Positions 24,349 to 36,007 of a stretch of 64,000 nt of DNA are shown one piece after another. Where the stretch lies: the NCBI GenBank assembly GCA_030762935.1, contig CM060890.1, positions 68,326,765 through 68,390,764 of the forward strand. The letters are read 5' to 3'. A program made the translations under genes and the position numbers. This stretch comes from Hymenopus coronatus (lineage: Eukaryota; Arthropoda; Insecta; Mantodea; Hymenopodidae). Within the stretch, counting starts at the first letter, position 1. Every line of letters begins with the position of its first letter. The notes beneath the pieces were generated by a model. It worked only from the letters and a program-made list of their open reading frames with translations, did no database searches and had not been told where the DNA came from.

Positions 24349-24992
24349 ATCTGATGTGTTCCATTCACATAATCTTCTCCATATGTTACATATTATTGTT
24401 AAACGCTTATTCTTCTATCTCTTCATGCTAATCGAGACAAATATTAGCAGAAGTTGTCTTGATATTTGCTTTCTTTTAAGTAGAAGGGAAATAGGAGACT
24501 ACACTAAGCTAAACTAATAACCAAATCTCTTAAAAGCTGGTCCCCCTGTGGTTGAAATACGCTTCATAGTATTGCCAGGATTTGACAAATTCCCATAAGA
24601 GAAAAATTTGAAGTATTTTAAAACTGATACCAATAACAAGGAATATCTAAAACTGTTCAACTCCAGGGGAAAAAAAAACATCGAATTGTGTGTTTTAAAG
24701 AGATCTATATTTTTGTGTGGTACGTTTTTGTTTTTCTATTACGGTCTACAAGCTATGCAAAATTTGGCAATATTCATCCGGAATGAACAGCTTTTCAGAG
24801 GCTAGTTACAGAACATTTAAAATAAGCATTTTATTTCTCTACCGTATATTAAATATAGTAACATAGTGTTCTAATTAACATTTTTAAGAAAATCAACATT
24901 TTCAAATATTTTCCATGTAAAGGGCAGTTTTGGTTGGGGGGATTTTTCTCAAAATCTTCGTGTTGCATCCTTGGAAGATACAAACTTAAATA

Positions 24993-26248
24993 AGAGGGTG
25001 CTCTGAAAAGTCTCGGCCTCACCCACAGATCGCGGCACTACTTGCACGAGTTTTTTTTCCTTATATTGGTACACATGTAAAATTACAAGTCACTCCAGAT
25101 AATAGTTGACTTAGGCAATTGTTTGAAGCAGTGGAAGTGCGCATTTCTTTAAAAATGGAGGAATTCGAGTATCGTGCTGTGATAAAATTCTTCGTAAAAG
25201 AAGGTTTAACACAAACAGAAATGTATTTGCAGATTGTTAATGTGTATGGTGACTCTTCACCTTCAGTTTCCACCGTGAAGAAATGGGTGGCCGATTTTAA
25301 ATGTAGACGTGAAGGCGTCCAAGTACGATCCACGCGAAGGATGTACAAAAACTTTAACCACACCGGAAATCATTGAAAAAGTGCATAACATGATTTTGGA
25401 GGATCGGCGTACAAAGGTTCGTGAATTGCTAATGCTCTTGGAATTTCAAAGGAACGTATTGGTCACATCTTGCATCAGGAATTAAACATTAAAAAGCTTT
25501 GCGCAAGATGAGTGCCACGTATCCTCACTGTGGATAACAAATGCATTCGCACGACACTTTCTGGAAAATGCTTGGCGCATTTTCAGAAGAACAGACGTGA
25601 CTCTTTGCGCCGATACGTCACAATGGATGAAACATGGATTGACCAAAACACACCCAAATCCAGGCAGTGGACAGTGGACAGAACCTGGTTCCACAGTTCC
25701 AAAGAAGCTGAGGATGGCGCCATCGGCGGGAAAGATCATGCCGTCAGTGTTTTGGAATGCCAAAGTAATTTTGTAGATTAACTATCTCGAAAAAGGTCAA
25801 ACCATTACTGGAGAATACTACTCTCAACTTCTCACCAAACTGAATGCAAGCATTCGTGAAAACAGACCAGGGTTAAAACATAAAAAAATTGTTTTCCATC
25901 AGGACAATGCACCTGCCCATAAAAGTGTTTTGGCAATGGAGAAATTGAGAGATCTGCACTATGAAGTGCTGGAACATCCACCTATTCCCCAGATTTGGTT
26001 TCCCCTGATTTCCATGCGTTTCCAAAACTGAAGAAATTCCTTACAGGTAGGCCCTTTTTTCAACCAATGAAGCAATTTCGGCTGTAAATAGGTACTTTGT
26101 AGCACCTCCAGAGAGGGAATAATGCCATTGGAACACCGCTGGACAAAATGTGTTGATATTAGAGGAGATTATGTTGAAAAATAAAACTACTTTGAACACA
26201 TGAATTGTCGTTTTTCATTATCAGGCCGAGAACTTTTCAGACCACTCT
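24993..26248 (+). mobile_element. Mariner transposon inserted in R1k copy F
   Basis: About 1.26 kb, the usual mariner length. The terminal repeats AGAGGGTGCTCTGAAAAGTC (left) and the complement of GAACTTTTCAGACCACTCT (right) match with a few differences and are flanked by TA (24991-24992 and 26249-26250), the standard mariner target. The single transposase gene inside is broken. Confidence 0.85.
25155..26190 (+). pseudogene. Mariner transposase, frameshifted
   Basis: The start is set at ATG 25155 (MEEFEYRAVIKFFVKEGLTQ), the conserved mariner N-terminus with a paired-type helix-turn-helix (VSTVKKWVADFK near 25270). It continues in other frames: EIIEKVHNMILEDRR near 25365-25410, VTMDETWIDQ near 25620 (first catalytic Asp), FHQDNAPAHKSV near 25895 (second Asp), and a PDLVS.DFHAFPKLKKFL-like block near 25990-26040 (third Asp region). 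Several frameshifts and stops (for example after 25376 and after 25781) make it a pseudogene. The gene would have encoded about 345 residues. Confidence 0.85.
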
Positions 26249-26415
26249 TATATACTAAGTTTATTTTACCGACTTTTTTGTTTTTGAGTTATCACACTTA
26301 CTTTTTTCTAAAATATTTTTTATGCAGTGGACTCTTAAACGTTTATTTTGGGTGGAGTAAAATACCCGCTCTATACACCATGTACATAGTACGTGCAGTG
26401 AAAGTAATGAGATAT

Positions 26416-26792
26416 GTATGAGCAAATACTATTATTAGCATTTTTATGAATGCTAGAGTAGTCACTCAACATTGTATTCTATTTGTACCTTAACGTAATG
26501 ATATTTCTCTTATGTTCACTAAGTAACTATAACAATTATCAGCGTCAGAGTTTTTTATTCCGGATAATGATTTTTTAAGTTCACGAACATGATTATACAT
26601 TTTTCAGTCTCTTCCAACTTAAGTCATGATTTTTAAAATAAATGCAGAATACTCTGCCTTGGTTTTAATAAAATTACTGTTCGCATATTCCAAATAGCGG
26701 TATTGCACTCACATGCGAACGGTAGAAGTGGGAGATTATCTATGCTGATATATAATAAATCAATCATGGCGTACTGTTTTTGTATACTTTCA

Positions 26793-26795
<3 letters not shown>
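26416..26795. other. AT-rich spacer, nothing recognised
   Basis: About 380 bp between R1k copies F and G, with no recognisable element. Confidence 0.45.

Positions 26796-26852
<57 letters not shown>
26796..26852. repeat. (TA)n(TG)n compound microsatellite
   Basis: Around 21 TA units followed by about 8 TG units, at the palindromic end of R1k copy G. The Ile-Tyr repeat frames over it are artefacts. Confidence 0.95.
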
Positions 26853-27310
26853 ATTGTGTAGAGAAGAAACTGTATTCCACTCAAAATTTGAAGCTCCCTG
26901 AATTAAAGAAACAAAGAAAAAAAACATTACCATTATTAGAAATATGCCCATGTGTGTCTGTGTGTGAGCGTGTATGTCAGTGCGCAGCATAGTTCAAAGT
27001 AAATATCAAACTGGGTATTTAAGTTCAGTTTCTTCCCAGAATGCGTCAGAAAGGATTACAAGAAAATTCCCCTACCTCCAACTACCTCTTACATGGAACA
27101 TTTTTCAAAAAATTTAACTTTCTCAAACATGACTATGACAAGCAAAACGTATACCTTGAAATGTATTGGAATAGTCTCTGAAGAACTCTTCATTCTGCAT
27201 TAATTTTGTATAAGTTTTTCATAACTAGTAAACCGTAAGAGATAGCCAGAAACTTTCGTCGGAAAAATATAAATCTCGTTAAAACACACAATTTATGCCA
27301 TATACTTTTT
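26846..27310 (-). repeat. R1k repeat, copy G (short form)
   Basis: Reverse copy: GTATTCCACTCAAAATTTG near 26871, CTACCTCTTACATGGAACA near 27079, AATAGTCTCTGAAGAACTC near 27169, TAACTAGTAAACCGTAAGA near 27222. It stops at AATTTATGCCATATACTTTTT and passes straight into the start of copy H. Confidence 0.75.
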
Positions 27311-27425
27311 ACTCTCTTAGCCCCGTATGTACAATGTTGTACATAGTGGATAGAGAAAATATTGCATTGCACCCAAAAATTCGATAAAACCTAGAGCATG
27401 TGGCACCCTCATACTAATTTTTTTT
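27309..27425 (-). repeat. R1k repeat, fragment H, fused head-to-tail to copy G
   Basis: Begins ACTCTCTTAGCCCCGTATG and the palindrome around TGTACA, then TTGCATTGCACCCAAAAATTC and a GGCACCCTC block, and then is lost. The G/H junction lies at the same family position as the M/N junction at 42420. Confidence 0.7.
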
Positions 27426-27589
27426 CCACTATTCATGAAAATGTTTATGGAACTTCCTCTTCCAACGAACCCACAGTTAGAGGAATTTGTTATTTTCAGT
27501 ATTTCAGTGACTTAGTTTCTTCGAAACTGAAACATATTATCCAAGTTTTCAGTTTCCAGTATGATGGGGCATAACTTAAATATCTAGCA

Positions 27590-27860
27590 TGAGCTAAATT
27601 TTAACTACAAAGCAGGAGGACTGGACGTACTAGTCGTGAGGATATTTCATCGATCTTAACCTGCGAATTTTTTTTTCTGGGATTATGTTATACATCACGT
27701 GTATCAGCCCCCTTCAATACTGGACATCCAGAATCTCGTTTACACGTTACAAATGTCGTTACATGCTGTCCGTCCTATGTTACACATGTACGGCAGTAAG
27801 TTGATTACGACTTGATGTGATACAGGGAGCTCATATTGAGCACGTATGTAGAGGGTGCTG
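27590..27860 (+). pseudogene. C-terminal relic of an IS630-type transposase
   Basis: Translated on the plus strand: RRTGRT..., then a decayed third-acidic-residue block leading into EFFFWDYVIHHVYQPP (27660-27710), resembling the DFFLWGYVK..VY.PP motif of these enzymes. Then LDIQNLVYTLQM, and after a frameshift LDVIQGAHIEHV near 27815-27850, the usual C-terminal end. The equivalent parts of the 9.7-kb element read DFYLWGHLKS and GGGHFEHLL, so it is a related but different family. No catalytic core remains. Confidence 0.55.
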
Positions 27861-28794
27861 TAAAGCAATATGCGATTTTTTGGAAATATGAGTGTACTTG
27901 AGATGAGTTATTCAAGTTGAACTCATTTTGTATTCCTAATAACGCTATACATGTAGATAAGTATTGGAGATGAACAGCTTAAAACTTTCACCAAAAATAT
28001 CTTTGAAGTTACATAAATATTGAAATACAGCTTTCGAGGGTATAAAGCCAGAGGAGAGGTTTTTTATAAACAAATTTAAATGGTAACATTGTATAATTTA
28101 TAGCAAAATTGATAATATGGCAATTACATTCCAAGAAATTATACGTAATTTGAAGTTGTTTGAAATCAGAACCAAATTCTGAGGTTGAACCACAAGCTTA
28201 TGTTGCAATTAATCGCGATTTCGTGACAAAATACAAACGTCGTTCATAATGTTACAAAGTGGGTAGGAAATAATACACAGTTTTAGTTACAAAATATGAA
28301 CAATCTAGGTTTTATACAATGGTCTTTTACTTAATTCTATTTGATTTCGTAAAGGCGCCTATTCCTGTAACGAAATTGAATATCATCGGTCAGAGTAAAC
28401 ATAAACAAGACCAAGGAACTAACGGAAGGAGGAAAATATTGTTTAAAAGTGCTCGTCATAGCAACTACATTTTACTGAACATATTTACATTTACTAAAAG
28501 GAAATGTTGAATTGACAACAATATTTAAATAACCCCAGATCTATTTCTTTCGTACATTTCTTAGTTTGAACCTACGAAAATGACGCTTCCCGCGATGCGA
28601 AGCTGACATTGCTTAAAAACAGCGCATGCAGTCTCTACCAACCAGTGTATGTGTGACCCACCAAACTTTCTCCTCCTTGATTGGAGTCGGGGGAAACGAC
28701 GTTAGTACCTCGCAAGTTACCTTTGGAAATGCCTGCCTCAGACCAATCCAACCTAACACTACAGGTCTCTGTTAATTTCTGCTTTTGCTTCTAA
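27861..28794. other. Intergenic stretch, no supported gene
   Basis: The first part may be the 3' flank of the transposase relic. The 63-residue frame at 28319-28510 has no recognisable feature. Confidence 0.4.
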
Positions 28795-29143
28795 TAATAA
28801 CTCCATGGCACGACAGCTCACGGGGAACCTTGGCCTACCGCCCGGCCGCTGCGTCCCCCATCTCGGTCCACTACAGACGTCATGGATGAGGTGCAGTATT
28901 GGAGGATGAGACGTGGTCAGCGCCTCGAGTCCCCCCCGGCCGTTTAATGCGGTCCTCATGACCTGGAGCCGCTACTTCTCCATCAAGTAGCTCCTCAATT
29001 GGCCCCCCAGGGACCTTACGAGGCTGAGTGCACCCCGGGCCAGGTCTCCCAGCGGGGGAAAAATCCCCACGCCGGTACTGGGGATCGAACCCAGGTCTCC
29101 CGCTTGGTAAGCAGCTGCGCTACCACCGCGCTAAGGAGACGAC
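28795..29143 (-). mobile_element. SINE family B, copy 1 (about 350 bp)
   Basis: On the minus strand it starts GTCTCCTTAGCGCGGTGG, with A-box-like (TTAGCGCGGTGG) and B-box-like (GGGTTCGATCCCC near 29085) elements. A GC-rich body follows that is shared with 62152-62428 (GGCCGTTTAATGC, GACGTGGTCAGC, CGCTGCGTCCC). Its GC content contrasts sharply with the AT-rich flanks. The 66-residue and 78-residue frames here are SINE translations, not genes. Confidence 0.8.
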
Positions 29144-31430
29144 CTTTTGCTTCTAATGCTTTAGTTAAATTAATCCTGGCCTTGAAATTATTGTTGCTAG
29201 GATCTACAGTTAGCCATTCTCCTCAGAATATGTGATGCTGATAGTGATGATGCTTATGCTTTTTCAGATTGCGATATGGAACTGGAGTTTAAAGTTTCTT
29301 CATTCATTAGGACACTATTATTTTTCTCTTGTTAGTTGGGATCTCTCAAAAATTAGCTCAGGCCCAGCTTCGTAGTGCCGTGGGAGTACTGAATTTTCAC
29401 GCGATGCCTTTAGCTGCCAGAGACTAGAAACTGTGAGAACGTCTACAATTCTGGCAACTCTCTCTTTGAGACATGAAAAATCAGATAGCGATGTCACACG
29501 GTCCAATATTTTGATCCAAAACTCAACTACAAATTAGATGTCTAACACTTTTAATAAAAATTAAAGGCATAAATCATATAGAACCTAAAAACAATTAATC
29601 CATAATATTGAAATAAGCTAAAATAATAATTTAATCTATATCTAAATATTACACTGATCACAGTATATAGTGCAAACCCTCCCAAGTAATCTGGTGCACA
29701 AAAAAGAAACTGTGTAGTATAGTTAAAGAACATAACTGTAAATGCGAATGATGAATCTGACAGCTTAGGGAAACAGATAATTGATTTTTGAACATTTAAC
29801 TCTAATTACATAGGTGTTATATTAATATGAATTTTTAGTGTCTTCAATTGGATACATATTTTTCAAGATATAAATTATTTAATTTATTTATAATGTAATT
29901 ATACTGCAATATCAAAATGTTCCATGCACCTCGAAATTTGAAAAATAGTTTGGCACTTTTTGAAGCTTTGAAATAATAAATCTTCTCGCTGTGATATTTC
30001 AATTACTTTGTTGCTGAACTACGACAAATGTTTAAAAACATTATACAATTCAATCGCTAAAATCAATCTTTTTTTTAAAAAAATTACAATTGTCTCCTGT
30101 AATATGGGCCGTATTGCAAGCACTTGTGCATTTCTTGAGTCAATAACACAGAGGATAAAATATGAGAATTATATGAGGAGGTATTTGCATTCGTGAAGGA
30201 AAGCTACAATTCAACTGAACTCACTTTTATTTTAACAAGATACAACGTTGACATATCACAACCATAATAAAGCGAATATTTTCGCAGTGAAACTTCCTTG
30301 AAAAGTGAACTGCTCAATTATATAGAAACACAATAATACAGTTTAAGAAACAGTGATTAAGTATAAGTTGAAAATTGACATCCTATAAATTTATAAATCC
30401 GAAACGCCCTGTGGACTCAGTCCCGTGTCGCTATTAACATTGTTCCAACTCAGAGTGGCGCTCCCTCCGCTGGCTTCTTGTAGATTGACTAATCGTTGTG
30501 CGCAATCCACTGCGCAGTTTCTCCTCCACCACGGCCAATCCATGGAGAACGACATTTTCTCGAATCGTCTGCTATTGGAGACAATAGTTGCCCTTTCAAT
30601 GACCGGAATAATGTGGCAGTATTCAGAAGTATTACAGTATTCTGTACATGTGAGGTAATTTTAGTAGTATTGAAACAGAAAACTGAGACGCGTGAAAAAT
30701 TTTATAACTGTGATAATGTAGTTTTGAGAAAAAAGCTGTTTTTGATGGGATATAGTGTATTGTGTGTATTATAAATTAGTGCCTCAATATTAAGCTAATT
30801 ATTTGAAAAGAAATACGATGTTTCACAAAGTTCAAAATATATTGGACAACAAATAAAGCGTATTATTTGCCTCTGTCCCATACATTCAAGTCACTCGCTA
30901 CAAGTAAGTCTGTGAAAGACCAACTCTATTAACAAGGTTACACGTGCATGTTGGATATTCTTTAAAGCAAGTTCACCCATCCGTTTTGGCGTCTGCTAGA
31001 TGCTTATTCGAGCATTGTTTAGTGCTCCCAAGCGCAGGTTCTTGAAGTCACTGTACTGGAAGAATATGTAAGTCAGTGCTAATTACTGCAACATTTGTGA
31101 TAAGTTATGTTCTCCTCTAAGTTATATAAGACTGGTATGTTAAACTTGCATATTCTAATTATTACCTGAAGTCTAACATTTCCAACTAATTGGTTTTTAC
31201 CTTAACATTTTCAATTTCTCACCAGCATCATTGTATATGGTTCGGTATGTGTATAATCTCATTCACTTGAAAAAGTGAATTAAAGGAACTACAGAATAAT
31301 TGTTAAAATGTTCCTATTATTAAAATAGGAATAAGTTGCACCTGGATGTACAACAAAGGTTTTGTCAATTATTACAATTTAGTACATCTATAGGCAGAGG
31401 GCTAAGTTACGATGGAAAAAATGCAAAAAC
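29144..31430. other. Intergenic stretch, no supported gene
   Basis: The block 30380-30665 is less AT-rich (GTGGACTCAGTCCCGTGTCG near 30410, CCACTGCGCAGTTTCTCC near 30507) and carries two overlapping plus-strand frames of 77 and 92 residues. Neither resembles a known protein. It could be an unrecognised exon, promoter or repeat. Confidence 0.4.
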
Positions 31431-31510
31431 TTGATGATAATAATAATAATAGTGATGATAATGATAATAATAGTGATGATAATGATAATAATAGTGATGA
31501 TAATGATACA
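31431..31510. repeat. (GAT)(AAT) higher-order simple repeat
   Basis: A 24-base higher-order unit built of GAT and AAT triplets (AGTGATGATAATGATAATAAT core) repeats about three times, starting from a (TAA)n run. The Ile-rich frame across it is an artefact. Confidence 0.85.
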
Positions 31511-31796
31511 AAATAAAGCTGGTAAATAATAGATTAATAGAAATGACAATAAATAATAATGATATAATACCACAACAAAAAATACTGCTGCTGCTGCTGC
31601 ATTATACACTTCTCTTCAAACAAGAACTGATCATGGAGGATCAGGTGAAAGCTTCTAAAAAGTAGTTTTTTTTTCATGCAATTCGGCCTGACTTAAAGTC
31701 CAAGAGCTCTTAAAAATAAACATCATAAATGCTGAAGATATAACATTCATTTTAAGAGTATAAGTAATATTTACACCGTTAAATAACCAAAGAATA

Positions 31797-31962
31797 GGGC
31801 CGTGGTGGAGTTTTTAACCAGTTGCCTGTCACCGAAGCAGGCATGGTTCGATTGCAAGCGCAAGCGTGGACTTTCTCCGGTTTCTCCCACTATCTCATTC
31901 CAGTGGTGCTCCATCTTCATTCTGTATCATCACCTGTGGTACCATGGTAATAAAAGAGCGTA
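31797..31962 (+). mobile_element. SINE family A, plus-strand copy
   Basis: Begins GGGCCGTGGTGGAGTTTTTAA (tRNA-like head, GTTCGATTGC as B-box), then body blocks CTTTCTCCGGTTTCTCCCAC and CCAGTGGTGCTCCATC. These are the complement of GATGGAGCACCGGTGG in the copy at 14.98 kb. A segment of the body (the CCGCTTTGTCC block) is deleted. Confidence 0.65.
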
Positions 31963-32717
31963 AAAAAAATAGAATAAAGGCTTAGCCTGTCTCACCCAAG
32001 GGTAGACTGTAGTCCCATCTAATTGTCAATGAAATAACGCTAAATATAGAACAATTCATCCTCACATAAAATTTAGAGCGTTAATTGATCTATATAAACT
32101 ATTCCTGTCCTATATCGAGTTTTATCCATACAGGTCCTAATTTCTATATCGCGACAGCTACCGTCCTATAAAATGGACATGTGAAGACACCTTAGAATTC
32201 TTTCACAGTTTACTCATCAATAGAATTTAAAATTATATTTTGAACTGCCGATTCAAACATCGCCATTTTGTCTCCTCCGAGGTATTATATTTATTATGCA
32301 ATTATTTTACCAAGAATCGTATTATAAAGCTTATGAAGATCTCTCAGTTGAGACATTTTATGTTGATATAATTTAGAGTAAGAATTATGTAATTACGGCA
32401 GAATGAATTTAGAATGAACACCCTACACTCTTACATAGTGGTCTCACAATACATTATTTTCAATATACTTAAAACACAATTGTCTCCTGTCATTCTGTTA
32501 ACTTTACCATTTTACGCCTCTGCATATTTTTCTTAAGTGATTGACAATGTGGAATATCTTGAGCTACTATATGCAAGACTATCAGTAAGGATGGCCACCA
32601 GCAGAGAATATTGGTAGTGAAAACTATGTGCATTACTGGTATGTGAAATTTAGATTTTTCACAGAAGTTACATAGAGTAATAATGTTACATTTTTCATGG
32701 CATCATTAAGGTTCACA
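31963..32717. other. AT-rich stretch, nothing recognised
   Basis: No frame, repeat block or tRNA-like segment identified. Confidence 0.45.
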
Positions 32718-33510
32718 TTTTTACTTTCTCTATACGTACTGTGTACATAGTGTATAGAGAAGGTATTGTACTCCACCCAAAAATTCTATACCGGGATTTC
32801 ACGGGAAATATATGTTTTAGGGTCCCCTGCATAAAAAAAAAGGATTTTCAGAAAAGGTCCATTCGTGCGTGTATGTGTGTCCGTGTGCCTATGAACACGA
32901 TAACTCAAAAACGAAAAGTCGTAAAATACAAAACTTGGTATTTAAGTTTGGTATCTTCCATGGATGTGACACGAAGGTTTTGAGGAAAATTCCCCCACCC
33001 CAAACTATCCTTTATATGGAACTTTCTTCCAAAATTTTGATTTTCTAAAAATGGCTCTAACGATTTTGATTAAAATATTATATATTAAAGACCTTTACCC
33101 GTCAAATAAAACGTATGTCTTGAATTTTCTGGGAATAGCCTCTGAAGACTACTTTATTCTGGATGAATTTTACGGAATTTTGCATAACTGGACAAAACTT
33201 ACCATAGAAAAATTGTAGAGCACGTTAGAACACACATTTTATGTTATATACAGCTTTTTCGTGAAGTTGATAAATATTTTTTAGATATTCCTTGTTTTTG
33301 ATTTCAGCTTTAAAAAACACACTTTTCTCATACAGAACTTTGTCAACTTGTGTCCATACATACAAACAAAGGAACTTCATTTACATAGCAGCAACCAGCT
33401 TTTGGCTATCACTTTAACTTATGGTACCCTATTATTTCGCTTTTACTTACAAGGAAGCAAGTAATAAGGTAATTTCTGCTAATTTTTTCTCAATTAGCAT
33501 GAAGTAAATA
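32718..33510 (-). repeat. R1k repeat, copy I
   Basis: Reverse copy with a well-kept palindromic end (TTTTTACTTTCTCTATACG, then ACTGTGTACATAGTG), TATTGTACTCCACCCAAAAA near 32764, GGATGTGACACGAAGG near 32961, CCAAACTATCCTTTATATGG near 33000, AATAGCCTCTGAAGACTAC near 33134. The far end is lost after AATTAGCATGAAGT near 33491. Confidence 0.85.
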
Positions 33511-34190
33511 GCACTGAAATCACCAAATTAGTTATAAGCTGTATCATGGTAAGAAATCATGCATACAGATATTTAAATTAGATCCATTTTAGTCGCAGCG
33601 AATATTTTGGGAGAAAATATGTTCTACACTGTAATTATTTGCTTAATAATATGATCTCAAGCTTTCAGTTTCACTTAAAAAAGCAAATACACAAAGTGCA
33701 TAAAAGTTGTAGAACACACTCTAAAACCTGTGCTTTTTAGAAGCAATGAGACGTGGACACACTGTAATTTCGCGACCGTCGCAAAAAATCCTTTCTATTT
33801 ACGAATCTCAAACTAGAATTAAAGTAAACAATAGAACAAAAACAATTATAATCCAAGGCAGCTACAGAAAAATTACGATAGCCCCTCCAGTTTGAAACTA
33901 AAAAAATTACTAGCAGTTTATCATGTTTTGTGTTCGGTGGTCAAGTTAATGTTTCGTTAGTTCCTGAAATTAATAACGTCTGAAAAACAAAGGAATCTTA
34001 TATTAATAATAGCACAAAAACTTGAAATTATTTCTAAAATAGAAAAATGGCGCTTCAAGGAGGTGTGAATGGCGTCTAAGAGAACAATGAAGAGTGGCTG
34101 GACTGCAACGCAGAGCCGTTTGAACGACTGACTGAACGTAGATATAACGCACAAAGCAATAGGAGCGAATGAGAACGAAGAAGAAAAAAA
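33511..34190. other. AT-rich stretch, no supported gene
   Basis: Two overlapping minus-strand frames (82 and 68 residues, 33957-34209) have hydrophobic, low-information composition and no recognisable domain. Confidence 0.4.
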
Positions 34191-35079
34191 TCTGTTGTGG
34201 TACACTCACATGACTCTCTCTAGCTGTTCTACAAACTTCATGTAAAGGTTATTCTTCTTTCTGCACAATGCTAATCGAGATAAACATTAGCAGAATGTTC
34301 TTATTACACAGTTCCTTATAAGGTAACTAAGGGATTGCACTAAGCTAAGCTGTTAGTCAAATGTTTTAAAAGCTGCCGTTAAGCGCTTGTCATTGCAAAT
34401 CCCTTCTTTGCTTAGCCAGGAGTAGAATAAAGAAAAACGGATACGTCTGTCTGAGAAAAGAATAAGTACTTTACAATATCTCTGGAACGGTTAACTCCAC
34501 AGCAAAAACGTAAAGGATATGTGTGTTTTGATGAGAGATCAATTTCTCGTGTAGTACGTTTTTGTCTATTTCTTACGATTTAGCAGATAAGCAAAATTTG
34601 GCAAAATTCATCCAGAATAAAGAGGTCTTCAGATACTATCTCCAGAAAACTCAACATATTCATTTTATATAAGATGTAAATAGCTTTATTAAACGGGATT
34701 TTAATAAAAATCGTTAGTATTTTTAATAAAATTAAAATTTTCGAAATTTTTTTCATGAAAAGAATAGTTGGAGTAGGAGGATTTTCTTGAAAATTTTCGT
34801 GTCGCATTCTTTGAAGATATTAGAACCTAAATACCAAGTATGGTATTTTATTTTTTCGGTTTTGAGCTGTGGTGTCCACAGTCGCAGACAAACAAATACA
34901 CACACGGACCTTTTTCTAAAAATGCTTTTTTCGACTCGGGGGACCCCAAAACATATATATGTGTATATATGTATCTCCGGTGACATTTCGACATCGAATT
35001 TTTAGGTGGAATACAATACCTTCTGTATCCCCTATGTACATTGTACATATGGGGCTAGAGAAAGTAAATAGTAAAAATG
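34191..35079 (+). repeat. R1k repeat, copy J
   Basis: Forward copy from TCTGTTGTGGTACACTCAC to CTAGAGAAAGTAAATAG. Blocks: TTCTTTCTGCACAATGC near 34255, CAGAATAAAGAGGTCTTCAG near 34613, TTTTCGTGTCGCATTC near 34793, a short CA tract near 34897, and GTACATTGTACATATGG near 35035 (palindrome). The frames of 66-77 residues here match equivalent frames in other copies only because the DNA is shared. Confidence 0.85.
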
Positions 35080-35244
35080 AAGAAGACCACGCACCTGCGC
35101 AGATGACACACGAAACTCTGTTGCATGTAGACGAATTACTTCATATTTAGAGAAACAGAATGACGTCGTCGCACATCTAGCAGAAAGTCATGTTAAGGAA
35201 AGTACAATCTAGAATAACGAAAAACTGTTTCCAAACCAATACAC

Positions 35245-35824
35245 AAAAAGAGTGATTCATACGATTTTCTCTACATCTCTGCAACAAATTATTATTAAAA
35301 AGCTTATGCTTCTATTTAATTCATGCTAATGGAGAAAAAAGTATTATATTACTTCTTGTTACTTGCTTCCTTGTAAGTAGAAGCGAAATAAGGGCAACAA
35401 GAGGTTAAAGTGATAGCCAAAATCTCCACGAAAAAATTTATATTACATAAATGTTATGTTTTATTGGATCTACATTTTTTGTATAGTAAGTTTTTGTCTA
35501 TCTCTTACGGTTTACCAGTTATGCAAAATTCAATAAAAGTCATCCAGAATAAAGAGGCCCTTAGTGGCTGTTCCCAGAAAATTCAAAATACACATTTAGA
35601 TATCTTAAATATAAGCGATTTTAATCAAAATCATTAGAGCCATTTTTGAGAAAATACAAATTTTCGATTTTTTTTCACGTAAAGGGTAGTTTGGCGTGGG
35701 GGGATTTTCTTGAAAATCTTCGTGACACATCTTTGGAAGATATCAAACTTAAATACTAAGTTTAGTAGTTAACAGTGTTTTCGTTTTTGAGCTAAGTTGC
35801 CTACTGACCCCACACACACATACA

Positions 35825-35868
<44 letters not shown>

Positions 35869-36007
35869 CATTTTTCTAAAAGGCTCTTTTTATTTACAGA
35901 GTCTCGAAACATGTATTTCCGTGAAATGTGGGTATCGAATTTTTGGCTGCAATAGAATACTTGCTCTATACGCTATGTACATAGTACGTGTAGAGAAAGT
36001 AAAAATG
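35245..36007 (+). repeat. R1k repeat, copy K
   Basis: Forward copy ending in a well-kept palindrome (CTATACGCTATGTACATAGT) and GTAGAGAAAGTAAAAATG. It carries the longest clean (CA)n tract among the forward copies. Confidence 0.85.
35811..35866. repeat. (CA)n microsatellite in R1k copy K
   Basis: Interrupted then pure CA units, about 27 in total, followed by CGGACATTTTTCTAAAA. The same flank follows the CA tract in other copies. Confidence 0.9.

Larger units (their letters stand above)
24349..26415 (+). repeat. R1k repeat, copy F, split by a mariner insertion
   Basis: Forward copy from CTGATGTGTTCCATTCAC to CATAGTACGTGCAGTGAAAG. The left part ends AAACTTAAA at 24990 and the right part resumes ACTAAGTTTATTTTACCG near 26254. 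These two blocks are adjacent in other copies, which gives an empty-site comparison for the insertion. Confidence 0.85.

Noticed and set aside
26780..27010. Ile-Tyr-rich and Cys-Val-rich frames
   Set aside because: They are translations of TA/TG microsatellites. The same holds for Thr-His-rich and poly-Ile frames elsewhere.
28759..29235. Proline/glycine-rich frames near 29 kb
   Set aside because: They are translations of SINE family B.
32718..35079. R1k as a Helitron, because of its terminal hairpin
   Set aside because: No CTRR 3' end or TC 5' end is apparent, and both ends share an inverted ACTTTCTCTAC motif. Left unclassified.
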